Positions 25,533 to 33,514 of a stretch of 64,000 nt of DNA are shown one piece after another. The notes beneath the pieces were generated by a model, which saw only the letters and a program-made list of their open reading frames with translations, did not search any database and had not been told where the DNA came from. The DNA comes from RECO01 sp050485385 (lineage in GTDB: Bacteria > Pseudomonadota > Alphaproteobacteria > Geminicoccales > Geminicoccaceae): positions 1 through 64,000 of the forward strand of contig JBJHBG010000004.1 in NCBI GenBank assembly GCA_050485385.1. The letters are read 5' to 3'. Position 1 is the first letter of the stretch. Each line of letters opens with the position of its first letter. The translations under genes were made by a program, and so were the position numbers.

Positions 25533-26249
25533 ATGATCGCAAGACTATTCGCAAGGGCGGTGCTCGGCGCCGCCCTTCTCGTCGGCGGGATGGTGGTGGC
25601 GACCGCTGCGGTGACCGTCCCGGCCGTCGATGCCTACTACGCCTTCCGCACCGTGCCGAGCGCCAACACGACGCGTCTCCTGGCCGACAAGGCCACGCCG
25701 ATCGGCTTGCCGGGGCAGGACGCGATTGCCTTCGTCGCGTTCGACCGGACGACCCTGCCGAGCGCCGTGCCCGACGGCGAGCGGGCCCTCTTGCGGCTGG
25801 AGCACGATGCGGACCTCGCCGGGAGTTTGCGCTTGCCGTCGGCGGATCGCCCGCTGAACCTCGGCGTCTACGGCCTGTTCGCCCCGTTCGACTCCGATCG
25901 CGGCGGTGCGGGCAACGCCTTCTCCGTCGCCTTCGGCCCCGGCGGATCGAACGCCATCGATACGGCGACGATCACCACGAGCGGGGTCTATCTCTGGGAC
26001 GTCACCGAAGTCGTGCAGGGATGGCTCGCCGATCCGGACGCGATCACCGCCCTGGCGATCAGCGGCATCTACGGAAACGAGGGTTACGACCCGTTCAACG
26101 CCTACGCGGCGTTCCACACCGTGGGCTCGTCGCTCGGCATGGCGCCGAACCTGCACGTCACGCCGCTACCGGCGGCCGCCTGGATGCTGCTCGCGGGCGT
26201 GGGTGCCCTCTACGGCCTACGCCGGCGCCGCGCGCACAACCCGGCGTGA
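25533..26249 (+). CDS. Exported VPLPA-CTERM-type protein
   Basis: A 238-residue protein. A signal peptide (about 1-26) is followed by a beta-rich domain containing YAFRTVPSANTTRLLAD, GVYLWDVTEVVQGWLADPD and GNEGYDPFNAYAAFH, reminiscent of the DNRLRE-like beta-sandwich domains of extracellular proteins. The C-terminus has the tripartite sorting tail: PLPAAAW, a hydrophobic helix MLLAGVGALYGL and an RRRR cluster. Such tails are recognised by exosortase/archaeosortase-type enzymes in proteobacteria; no such enzyme is in this window. AAGGAGAG precedes the ATG. The function is unknown. Confidence 0.75.
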   Translation: MIARLFARAVLGAALLVGGMVVATAAVTVPAVDAYYAFRTVPSANTTRLLADKATPIGLPGQDAIAFVAFDRTTLPSAVPDGERALLRLEHDADLAGSLRLPSADRPLNLGVYGLFAPFDSDRGGAGNAFSVAFGPGGSNAIDTATITTSGVYLWDVTEVVQGWLADPDAITALAISGIYGNEGYDPFNAYAAFHTVGSSLGMAPNLHVTPLPAAAWMLLAGVGALYGLRRRRAHNPA

Positions 26250-26254
26250 CGGGA

Positions 26255-26283
26255 GGGACCGCCGTCGTCGCGGCGGCGGTCCC
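26255..26283. terminator. Bidirectional hairpin terminator
   Basis: GGGACCGCCG (26255-26264) and CGGCGGTCCC (26274-26283) form a perfect 10-bp stem around 9 bases. It fills the gap between two convergent stops (26249 on plus, 26286 on minus) and probably ends both transcripts. Confidence 0.75.
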
Positions 26284-26285
26284 GC

Positions 26286-26483
26286 CTAACGCCGGGGCGG
26301 GTAGCCCGCGAGTGCGGCGACCGCCTCGGCGATGCGCTGTTGTCCCGACCGGCGTTCCCCGTTCGGACACAGCCGTTCGATCTGGTCCTGGGTGGCGCCG
26401 AGCGCGACGAGTTCCTCCGGCGTCGGCGGCGGGGCTGCCGGAAGGCGCGGCGGCGCGTTAGGCGTCGCCCGCCGGCGCCACAC
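26286..26483 (-). CDS. Small hypothetical protein at the end of the heme operon
   Basis: A possible 65-residue product from a GTG at 26483 preceded by GAGGAAC, overlapping the end of the monooxygenase gene by 26 bases. The sequence has a proline-rich start (NAPPRLPAAPPPTPEEL) and a helical, charged end (ATQDQIERLC, QQRIAEAVAAL). No family is recognised. It could be real, since it lies exactly between the monooxygenase and the terminator, but it may be a GC-rich chance frame. Confidence 0.4.
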   Translation of the reverse strand: MWRRRATPNAPPRLPAAPPPTPEELVALGATQDQIERLCPNGERRSGQQRIAEAVAALAGYPPRR

Positions 26484-26787
26484 GTTCCTCCACCACCTCG
26501 AAGCCCTCGAACTGCGGATGACCATCGTAGATCCCCCGGGCGGTGCCGGCGTTGCGGTGCGCCCTGCGGAAGGCGACGGAGCGGGTCCAGGCCTCGAACG
26601 CCGCGCGCGAGGCCCAGACCGTATGCGAGGCGAAGAGGGTGTGGCCGTCGTCGGAGGGCCCCCGCAGGAGGTGAAAGGCAACGAAGCCCGCCATGCCGTC
26701 GAGACGGCTCTCCCGGTTGCGCCAAACCGCTTCGAAGGCGGCCTCCTGGCCCCGGCGGACGCGAAAGCGGTTCATGGCGATGAACAT
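26458..26787 (-). CDS. Heme-degrading monooxygenase of the IsdG/ABM family
   Basis: A 109-residue ferredoxin-like (antibiotic biosynthesis monooxygenase) protein. Counting from the ATG at 26787, Asn6 (FIAMNRF), Trp67 (FEAW) and His77 (RRAH) fall at nearly the same positions as the Asn-Trp-His triad of IsdG-type heme oxygenases. It would open the porphyrin of imported heme and release iron in the cytoplasm. It overlaps the DUF2325 gene by 16 bases, so it is part of the hmu transcript. Confidence 0.85.
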   Translation of the reverse strand: MFIAMNRFRVRRGQEAAFEAVWRNRESRLDGMAGFVAFHLLRGPSDDGHTLFASHTVWASRAAFEAWTRSVAFRRAHRNAGTARGIYDGHPQFEGFEVVEERVAPAGDA

Positions 26788-27992
26788 CGGGCGGTCTCCT
26801 CGGGGTCCGACGGCACGTCGAGCGCATCCAGCGCGCGCCGAAAGTGGGTCAGCCCGGCACTCCGGAGCGGCACGAACGGCTTGGCGTGCCGGCGGCAGAG
26901 GTCGCGCGCGAGCAGGCAGGCGCCGTGGCTGACGCAGTCGACCGGGCACAGCACCACGTCCGCGCGGGCCACCAGATCGTGCAGCTGCGCCATGGCGTGC
27001 TCGATGCCGCCGTCGTGGTGCAACAGTTCGGCTTGGCGGCGGGCGGCACCTTTGCGCAGGTGCGGCAGCGCGGCCCGACGGCCGCCGACGTAGAGCAGGC
27101 GGAGACCGAGGGCAGCCGGCGCGGCCGGCGCATCGGCCGCGGGCCGCACCGGGCAGACCGGCAGCCGCTCGAGCCGGGCGATCTCCGCCTTCAGCTCGAC
27201 CACCTCCGCCCGGGCCTGCCGCAACATCCCGCGCTGGGCCGCGATCCGGCGCTGTTGGGCCTCCAGTCGTCGCTGCAGCCGCGGCAGGGCGCAGGGGCGA
27301 GCGCGCGACGCCGGCCGCAGCCGGGCGCACACCTCGCGCATCGCCCGCACCTCGGCCTCCAACTCGGCAATGCGCCGATCCTTCGCCGCCGCCGTCTCCT
27401 CCGCCTTGTGCCGCACGCGGGCGAGACGGTCGGTGAGGTCCGCCGCTCGGCGCTCGGCGAGCCACAGCGCGCGGGCCTCGTCCCGGCCCTTGGCGCCGAG
27501 CAGGTGCGAGAGCATGTGCACGTCGCCGAAGGCGTCGATTCGCACCGCATCCGGTGTGTCGCGGTGGCTGAGCAACGCCCAATAGGCCCCGGCCATCGAG
27601 CCCTTGTGGCAGGCCTCCTCCCAAAAGGTGCCGAAGGCTTCGGGTGCCTGCAGACGCCCTACCTGGGCCACCTGCGTCGCGTACTTCCGGTCGAGCATCT
27701 TGTGCACCAACCGGGCGATCGGCCCTGGCGTACTCGCCGTCCTGACCAGCCAGCTATGGACCACGTAGTCCTTGGCGCCGGGCTCGAAGCTGACGTCCGC
27801 CTTACGCCGGAGTGCCTCGACGTCCGTCCGATCGAGGCAGGTGCCGACGATCGAGCACTGCACGTTGCCCTTCACCTCCCAGATCTTCAGCCGCCGGCTC
27901 GGCCGGCCGGCGAGGAAGTCCTCCACCCGGAACGGTGCGTCCGGCTCGGGGCGCAACAGGTCGGCGACGTCGAGTGCGGGACGCTTGGTCAT
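26772..27992 (-). CDS. DUF2325-domain protein linked to heme uptake
   Basis: A 406-residue cytoplasmic protein. The middle (about residues 190-290) is strongly helical and charged (a coiled coil rich in R, E, A and L). The C-terminal domain (about 300-395) has the DUF2325 pattern: LRLLYVGGRRAALPHLR, HHDGGIEHAMAQLHDL, ADVVLCPVDCVSHGAC and HAKPFVPLRSAGLTHF. It includes two conserved cysteines and several histidines that could bind metal or heme. It starts at an ATG overlapping the hmuV stop (27989-27992). DUF2325 proteins have no settled function; a role in heme handling is suggested by operon membership. Confidence 0.8.
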   Translation of the reverse strand: MTKRPALDVADLLRPEPDAPFRVEDFLAGRPSRRLKIWEVKGNVQCSIVGTCLDRTDVEALRRKADVSFEPGAKDYVVHSWLVRTASTPGPIARLVHKMLDRKYATQVAQVGRLQAPEAFGTFWEEACHKGSMAGAYWALLSHRDTPDAVRIDAFGDVHMLSHLLGAKGRDEARALWLAERRAADLTDRLARVRHKAEETAAAKDRRIAELEAEVRAMREVCARLRPASRARPCALPRLQRRLEAQQRRIAAQRGMLRQARAEVVELKAEIARLERLPVCPVRPAADAPAAPAALGLRLLYVGGRRAALPHLRKGAARRQAELLHHDGGIEHAMAQLHDLVARADVVLCPVDCVSHGACLLARDLCRRHAKPFVPLRSAGLTHFRRALDALDVPSDPEETARCSSP

Positions 27993-28783
27993 GCCACCTC
28001 CGCCAGCCAGGGTGCTGCGGGGACCGGCCGGGGCACCACCAGCGGACCCGGACGGTGCGGATGCGCCACCAGGTCGACGGCAAGCCCGAACACGGCCTCG
28101 ATGGTCTCGGCGGTCAGCACTTGGCGGGGGCGGCCGAGCGCTCTCAGCTCACCATCGGCGAGCAACGCCACCCGGTCGGCGATGGCGGTGGCGAGGTTGA
28201 GGTCGTGCAGGATGACCAAGGCGGCGTTGCCGGCGCAGGTGAAGGCTCGGACCTTGGCCAGCAGGTCGACTTGATGGGCGAGGTCGAGGCTCGCCGTGGG
28301 CTCGTCGAGCAGGAGATAGGCGGGTCGGCCGGTTCCTTCGGGCCACACTTGCGCGAAGGCGCGGGCGAGATGCACCCGCTGCTGCTCGCCGCCGGAGAGG
28401 GTGGGCAAGGTGCGGCCGATGAAGCCGTCGCAGTCGGCCGCCTGCATCGCCGCCGCCAGGATCCGTCCGGCCCGGTGGCCGTCACCGTGCGGCGCCCGGC
28501 CGAGGGCGACCAGTTCCTCCACCCGCACCGGCAGGCTCACCGCCGGCTGCTGCGACAGCACCGCGCGGCGCCTGGCCAGCGCTTTGGCCGGCCACGCGGC
28601 AAGCGGGCGGCCCTCCAGCCGCACCTCGCCCGCGGTCGGCGCGAGGGTGCCGGCCAGGGCCTGGAGCAGCGTCGACTTGCCCGCCCCGTTCGGACCGAGC
28701 ACGGCCACGAGTTCGCCCGGCGACAGGGCGAGGCTGGCGGGCCTGAGCCGCGCGCCGACCGCAACGCCGTCCGCCACCAGCAT
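27989..28783 (-). CDS. hmuV: Heme ABC transporter ATPase
   Basis: A 264-residue ATPase. Walker A GPNGAGKST is near residue 33, signature LSGGEQQRVHLARA near residue 140, Walker B LLLDEPTASLD and switch VILHDLNLA. The spacing ending FGLAVDLVAHPHRPGPLVVPRP is typical of HmuV. The start at 28783 overlaps the hmuU stop (TGATG). It drives heme import through HmuU. Confidence 0.93.
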   Translation of the reverse strand: MLVADGVAVGARLRPASLALSPGELVAVLGPNGAGKSTLLQALAGTLAPTAGEVRLEGRPLAAWPAKALARRRAVLSQQPAVSLPVRVEELVALGRAPHGDGHRAGRILAAAMQAADCDGFIGRTLPTLSGGEQQRVHLARAFAQVWPEGTGRPAYLLLDEPTASLDLAHQVDLLAKVRAFTCAGNAALVILHDLNLATAIADRVALLADGELRALGRPRQVLTAETIEAVFGLAVDLVAHPHRPGPLVVPRPVPAAPWLAEVA

Positions 28784-29889
28784 CAGAGGGCGAACCGGCG
28801 GCGCTGCACCAGCAGCAGGATGAGGAAGAACGGGCCGCCGAGCGCGGCGGTGAGGATCCCGATCGGCAACTCGGCCGGACTGACGACCAGCCGCGCGGCG
28901 ACGTCGGCGATCAACAACAGGGCGGCGCCGAGGACGGCGCTCGACGGCAACAGCCACCCGTGCGCCGCGCCCACCATCCGGCGCACGAGGTGCGGCACGA
29001 CAAGGCCAACGAAGCCGACGATGCCGGCGGTCGCCACCGCCGCACCGACGCCGAGGGCCACCAGCAAGACCAGCCAGCGCTTGGCGACCTCGACGTCGAG
29101 GCCGAGTTGACGGACCTCGCGCTCGCCCAGCGCCAAGGCGTCGAGCACCAGGGCGAAGCGGGGCAGCACCAGCAGTGCGAGCAGCATGGCGGCGAGGGCC
29201 GGCGCCATGCCGCGCGGATCGACCGCAGCGAGGCTGCCGAGGGTCCAGAAGGTGAGGTCGCGCAGTTGCTGATCGGTGCTCCAGAACGCGGCGAACCCCA
29301 GGACGGCGCCGACGATGGCGTTGACGGCGATGCCGGCGAGCAGCAGCAGCGCCACCGCCGTCTGGCCGGTGAAGGTGGCGAGCCGAAAGACCAGGACCGT
29401 CGCCCCGAGCGCACCGAGGAACGCGGCAAGGGGCAGGGCGAGGCCGCGCCAGGGTTCGTTCAGGCCCTGGAGCCACGCTTCGCCGACGACGATCACGAGC
29501 GCCGCGCCCAAGGCGGCACCGCTCGAGACGCCGACGAGGCCCGGCTCGGCCAAGGGATTGCGGAAGAGGCCCTGCATCGCGGCCCCGGCGAGCGCCAGCA
29601 CGGCGCCGATCAGGAGACCCGTGAGCACCCGGGGCAAGCGCAGGTCCTGCACGACCAGCACGGCGACGGGATCGAGCCCGGCCGCATCGATCAGCCCTGC
29701 CTTCGCCAGCAGCGCCTGGCCGACCACGGCCGGCGGTACCGCCACGGCACCCGCCCCGAGCCCGAGCGCAACGGCGACGACCAGCACCGCGACCAGCCCG
29801 ACCGCCACGACCGAGCGCTCGAAGCGGCGGCGGGCGCGGGCTGCCGCCAGCCGCTCGCCGGGCGTCGGTGCGACGGCGGCGAGCGCCAT
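28783..29889 (-). CDS. hmuU: Heme ABC transporter permease (FecCD family)
   Basis: A 368-residue permease with about ten membrane segments. FecCD/BtuC motifs are LRLPRVLTGLLIGAVLALAG (near residue 85), MQGLFRNPLAEPGLVGVSSGA and GIVGFVGLVVPHLVRRMVG near residue 275. The start overlaps the hmuT stop by one base. A preceding in-frame region of several hundred codons lies antisense or out of frame to hmuT and is not part of the gene. Confidence 0.95.
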   Translation of the reverse strand: MALAAVAPTPGERLAAARARRRFERSVVAVGLVAVLVVAVALGLGAGAVAVPPAVVGQALLAKAGLIDAAGLDPVAVLVVQDLRLPRVLTGLLIGAVLALAGAAMQGLFRNPLAEPGLVGVSSGAALGAALVIVVGEAWLQGLNEPWRGLALPLAAFLGALGATVLVFRLATFTGQTAVALLLLAGIAVNAIVGAVLGFAAFWSTDQQLRDLTFWTLGSLAAVDPRGMAPALAAMLLALLVLPRFALVLDALALGEREVRQLGLDVEVAKRWLVLLVALGVGAAVATAGIVGFVGLVVPHLVRRMVGAAHGWLLPSSAVLGAALLLIADVAARLVVSPAELPIGILTAALGGPFFLILLLVQRRRFAL

Positions 29890-30752
29890 CAGCGCCGGGC
29901 CTCGACGGCCAAGACCGGGTGCAGGGCGGCGGCCAAGGTCCAGGCGGCCTCGCCGGTGCGCGGGCCGAAGCCCAAGAGCAGCATGCCGTCCATAGCGACC
30001 ACCCGGCCGGCCCGGCCGGCCGGCGTCGCCGCCAGCTCCGGGCGGCGCAGGAGGGCATCGACGCCGCCGAGGGCCGCCAGGGTGTGGGTCGGCACGAGGA
30101 TCACCTCGGGCTGGGCCTGGAGCGCCACCTCCGGCGCGAAGGGCTTGTAGCCGTCGAAGCCGGCGACGGCGTTCCGCCCACCGGCCAGCTCGACGATGGC
30201 CTCGGCCGAACTGCCCACGCCGCCCGCCATCGGCGCACCGCGCCCGACAGCGAGCAGGAAGAGGACGCTCGGCCGCTCGCCCACCCCTGCCAACGCCGTG
30301 CGTAGGCGGTCGACCTCGGCCTCCAGCCGCGCCCGGATCGCGCGGGCTTCCGCCTCCAACGCCAACGCCTCGCCGACGACGTCGAGCTTGGCGGCGACCC
30401 CGGCCAAGCCCGGCACGTCCGGCACCTCGACCACGCGCAACCCGGCGCTGCGCAGTTGGGCGAGGACCGTGACCGGGCCGCTGGCGGCACTGGCCAGCAC
30501 CAGATCGGGGCGAAGCGCCAGGATCGGCTCGGCCGCGAGGCGACGCAGATAACCGACGTCGGGCAACGCCTGGACGTCGGGCGGATGGGTGCTGGTGCGA
30601 TCCCGCGCGACCAGCCGATCGCCCGCGCCCAGGGCCGCGACGATCTCGGTGACGTCGCCGCCTATCGCGACGATCCGCTCGGCAGCCGACGCCGATAGCG
30701 CCGCCGGCAGGGCGAGGATGAGGGCGAGGACAGCGCAACGAAGCCGGTGCAT
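29889..30752 (-). CDS. hmuT: Periplasmic heme-binding protein
   Basis: A 287-residue class III binding protein. The signal peptide ends ASA-AE (about residue 22), then the cluster-typical ERIVAIGGDVTEIVAALG and LPDVGYLRRLAAEPILALRPDLVL. The ATG at 30752 is preferred over one 39 bases upstream because the signal peptide begins there. The leader region (30753-30860) is AT-rich. It contains CGCAA and TTGCG in inverted orientation near 30786-30800 and shares the string GTTTTGCGA-TG with the leader of the gene at 25533, a possible common iron-regulated element. Confidence 0.92.
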   Translation of the reverse strand: MHRLRCAVLALILALPAALSASAAERIVAIGGDVTEIVAALGAGDRLVARDRTSTHPPDVQALPDVGYLRRLAAEPILALRPDLVLASAASGPVTVLAQLRSAGLRVVEVPDVPGLAGVAAKLDVVGEALALEAEARAIRARLEAEVDRLRTALAGVGERPSVLFLLAVGRGAPMAGGVGSSAEAIVELAGGRNAVAGFDGYKPFAPEVALQAQPEVILVPTHTLAALGGVDALLRRPELAATPAGRAGRVVAMDGMLLLGFGPRTGEAAWTLAAALHPVLAVEARR

Positions 30753-30878
30753 CCCGGAGATCTCCAACTCGAACGCCGGGAGCACTCGCAAAACACTTGC
30801 GGAGAGTCAAATAAAAACAAGTAATAGAAAATAAAACAATTCCAATTCGCATCATGCCGCACTTCGCAACTGGCGCCG

Positions 30879-31109
30879 TCAGCGCGCCGCCCCGGCATCG
30901 GCGTGCCCGAGTCGGCGCTCGGCACGCTCGAAGAAGCCGACGACGCGCAGGCGATGGGCTTCGCCCCAGCTCTGGACGAAGCGGCGGGTGCGGCGATGGG
31001 TGGGATCGCGCAGCTCGGCGAGGCGGTCGGCGACGAAGGCGGGCGTGAGATCGAGGCCGCAGTCGACCGTAATGCAGCGCTGCCAGCTCGCGTAGTCGGT
31101 GGGGATCAA
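30879..31109 (-). CDS. Small conserved-looking protein coupled to a CobW-type GTPase
   Basis: A 76-residue product from a TTG at 31109 that overlaps the GTPase stop (TTGA) and follows GGAGG by eight bases. The sequence (PTDYASWQRCITVDCGLDLT, FVADRLAELRD, RFVQSWGEAHRLRVVGFFERA) is compact and helical with two cysteines spaced by five residues. It resembles short proteins seen next to COG0523 genes in other proteobacteria as far as I recall, with no named domain. A zinc- or partner-binding role with the GTPase is possible. Confidence 0.7.
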   Translation of the reverse strand: MIPTDYASWQRCITVDCGLDLTPAFVADRLAELRDPTHRRTRRFVQSWGEAHRLRVVGFFERAERRLGHADAGAAR

Positions 31110-32173
31110 CGTTCGGCCTCCAGGGCTCGGGCGCGGCCACGCTCGATCTCGGGGTTCTGGGCGACGAGCTGGTCGAGCATGATCTCGACCTTGTGCGGGG
31201 CCACGTTGCGGGTGACGAAGACGAGGCGCGTGTCGCGGTCGGCCGACGGCCACGCGTCCAGTTGGGCCGGCGGGTGGATGACGTGCTGCACGGCGTGCAG
31301 GACCAGGGGCCGATCCGGCTCCTCCACCAGATTGACGATGCCCTTGACCCGGAGCAGGTCCGGCCCGCGCAGCATCCAGAGCAAGTCCACGAAGGTCTCG
31401 AAGGCGGCGGTCGGGATCGGCTGGCTCCGCCGCAGGCAAAAGGCGCGGATGTCCTCGCCGTGGCGGTTGACGTCGTGGTGATGGTGGTGGCGATGACCCA
31501 CGGTCAGGGCTTCCGCCCGGAGCCAGGCCGCCACGTCGGGCCCCTTGGCCGCAGGATCGAAGCTGTCGAGGCCGACCACGATGTCCGGATCGACGTCGCC
31601 GTGGCACCCCTCGACGAGGGGCGCGGTCGGATTGAGTCGGCGCAGCTCGCTCTCCAGGGCGAAGCGCTCGGCAGGGTCGGCGAGGTCGGTCTTGGTGAGC
31701 AGCAACCGGTCGGCCACCGCCACCTGGTGCGTCGCCTCGACGTGCCGCTCGAGCGTCCGCCGGCCAGCCACGGCATCGACGGTGGTGACCACGCCCGCGA
31801 GCCGGAAGCGCGCCTCCAGCTCGCCGCCGCCCATCAACGTGGCGAGGATCGGCGCCGGGTCGGCGAGGCCCGTGGTCTCGATCACCACCCGCTCGATCGG
31901 CGCACCGGCCGCGCGGCGGGCGTCGAGACCCTCCAGCGCGTCGGCCAGGTCCGAGCGAATGGTGCAGCAGAGGCAGCCGCCCTGGAGCTGCACCGTGGTC
32001 TCGTCGCTGGTCGCCACGAGGTCGTGGTCGAGCCCGATCTCGCCGAACTCGTTGATGACCACCGCGCTGCGCCGCAAGGCCGGTTGGCGCACGAGACGGG
32101 CGAGCAGCGTCGTCTTGCCGGCGCCGAGGAAGCCGGTGAGCACGGTGACGGGCAGGCGGGGATCGTCCGGCAC
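31106..32173 (-). CDS. COG0523 (CobW/ZNG-type) GTPase metallochaperone
   Basis: A 355-residue G3E-family GTPase. Walker A is GFLGAGKTTLL (residues 14-24), the metal-binding CxCC is GGCLCCTIRSDL near residue 64, followed by ETTGLADPAPI and the guanine motif LLTKTDLAD. A histidine-rich stretch (GHRHHHHHDV) near residue 225, typical of zinc-storing members, precedes the CobW C-terminal domain. It starts 22 bases from a strong Zur-like operator, and its stop overlaps the small gene downstream. A zinc-chaperone role under zinc limitation is well supported by motif plus operator. Confidence 0.9.
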   Translation of the reverse strand: MPDDPRLPVTVLTGFLGAGKTTLLARLVRQPALRRSAVVINEFGEIGLDHDLVATSDETTVQLQGGCLCCTIRSDLADALEGLDARRAAGAPIERVVIETTGLADPAPILATLMGGGELEARFRLAGVVTTVDAVAGRRTLERHVEATHQVAVADRLLLTKTDLADPAERFALESELRRLNPTAPLVEGCHGDVDPDIVVGLDSFDPAAKGPDVAAWLRAEALTVGHRHHHHHDVNRHGEDIRAFCLRRSQPIPTAAFETFVDLLWMLRGPDLLRVKGIVNLVEEPDRPLVLHAVQHVIHPPAQLDAWPSADRDTRLVFVTRNVAPHKVEIMLDQLVAQNPEIERGRARALEAER

Positions 32174-32195
32174 GGCAACACCCTTGCGAGGAGCG

Positions 32196-32218
32196 GAAAC
32201 GCAATATTATAACGTTTC
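32196..32218. promoter_or_regulatory. Zur box between divergent GTPase genes
   Basis: A 23-bp dyad with outer arms GAAACG and CGTTTC and inner AATATTATAA. It differs from the enterobacterial Zur consensus (GAAATGTTATA-N-TATAACATTTC) at only four positions, two of them in a compensating pair. It lies between ATG 32173 (minus) and ATG 32247 (plus), so one Zur dimer pair could repress both COG0523 genes when zinc is plentiful. Confidence 0.82.
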
Positions 32219-32246
32219 ACGCGTTCGACCAAGCAAAGGATCGGTC

Positions 32247-33467
32247 ATGGACCAGCGACTGCCGGTGACGGTGCTCTCGGGCTTTCTCGGCGCTGGCAAG
32301 ACGACGCTCCTGAACCACATCCTGGCCAACCGCGAGGGGCGGCGGGTGGCGGTGCTGGTCAACGACATGAGCGAGGTCAACGTCGATGCCGAACTGGTCC
32401 GCCGGGGCGAGGCCGGGCTCGCCCGCGCGCCCGAGCAGTTGGTCGAGCTGTCCAACGGCTGCATCTGCTGCACGCTCCGCGACGACCTGTTGCAGGAGGT
32501 GCGCCGGCTCGCCGAGGCCGGACGCTTCGACCAGTTGGTGATCGAATCGACCGGCATCTCCGAGCCGATGCCGGTGGCCGCCACCTTCGACTTCCGCGAC
32601 GAGGACGGCCACTGCCTCGGCGACGTCGCCCGGCTCGACACCATGGTGACGGTGGTCGACGCCGCCAACCTGCTCCGCGAGTACGGCAGCCACGACTTCC
32701 TGCGCGACCGCGGCGAGAGCCTGGGCGACGCCGACGAGCGGACGGTGGTGGACCTTCTGGTCGACCAGATCGAGTTCGCCGACGTCATCGTCGTCAACAA
32801 GTGCGACCTCGTCGACGCCACGGTGCTGGCCCAGGTCCGCAGCGTGATCCACGCTCTCAACCCGAAGGCGCAGGTGATGCCGACGACCGAGGCCCGCGTA
32901 CCGCTCGACCGGGTGCTCGCGACCGGCCTGTTCGACGTCGAGGACGCCCAGACCAAGCCCGGCTGGTGGCGGGAGCTCTACGGCTTTGGAGACCACGTGC
33001 CGGAGACCGAGGAGTACGGCATCCAGAGCCTCACCTTCCGCGAGCGGCGGCCCTTCCACCCGGAGCGGCTCTACCGCTTTTTCGAGCGCGACTGGCCGGG
33101 TGCGGTTCGGGCCAAGGGGTTCTTCTGGCTGGCGACGCGGCCCGAATGGGTCGGCGAACTGGCCATGGCGGGCGCGGTCCGCCGCCACCAGGCGGCGGGC
33201 TTCTGGTGGTCGGCGATCCCCGAGGACCGCTGGCCCAGCGATCCCGAGTGGCGCCGGATGATCGCCGAGCGCATCGACCCCGAATGGGGCGACCGCCGGC
33301 AGGAGCTGGTGTTCATCGGTATCGGCCTCGACCGCGACCGGCTGGAGCGGGAGCTCCGCGCCTGCATCCTCACCGACGCCGAGCTGACGGCCGGACCCGA
33401 GGCGTGGCAGGGATGGCACGACCCCTTCCCGCGCTGGGCGCAGCGCCCCCCCACCGACGACGGCTAG
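32247..33467 (+). CDS. COG0523 (CobW/YciC-type) GTPase metallochaperone
   Basis: A 406-residue G3E-family GTPase longer than its neighbour. Walker A is GFLGAGKTTLL, CxCC is NGCICCTLRDDLL near residue 72, then ESTGISEPMPV and guanine motif VVNKCDLVD near residue 190. The C-terminal domain (about 260-390) has the YciC/ZigA-type FRERRPFHPERLYRFFE and KGFFWLATRPEW segments. The ATG at 32247 follows an AAAGGA site and the Zur box. Homologues (YciC, ZigA) act in zinc-starvation responses, which matches the operator. Confidence 0.9.
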   Translation: MDQRLPVTVLSGFLGAGKTTLLNHILANREGRRVAVLVNDMSEVNVDAELVRRGEAGLARAPEQLVELSNGCICCTLRDDLLQEVRRLAEAGRFDQLVIESTGISEPMPVAATFDFRDEDGHCLGDVARLDTMVTVVDAANLLREYGSHDFLRDRGESLGDADERTVVDLLVDQIEFADVIVVNKCDLVDATVLAQVRSVIHALNPKAQVMPTTEARVPLDRVLATGLFDVEDAQTKPGWWRELYGFGDHVPETEEYGIQSLTFRERRPFHPERLYRFFERDWPGAVRAKGFFWLATRPEWVGELAMAGAVRRHQAAGFWWSAIPEDRWPSDPEWRRMIAERIDPEWGDRRQELVFIGIGLDRDRLERELRACILTDAELTAGPEAWQGWHDPFPRWAQRPPTDDG

Positions 33468-33514
33468 TTCGATCGGGATCGGCGGGCCTTGCGCCTGCCG
33501 TCCGCGGCGCGATC

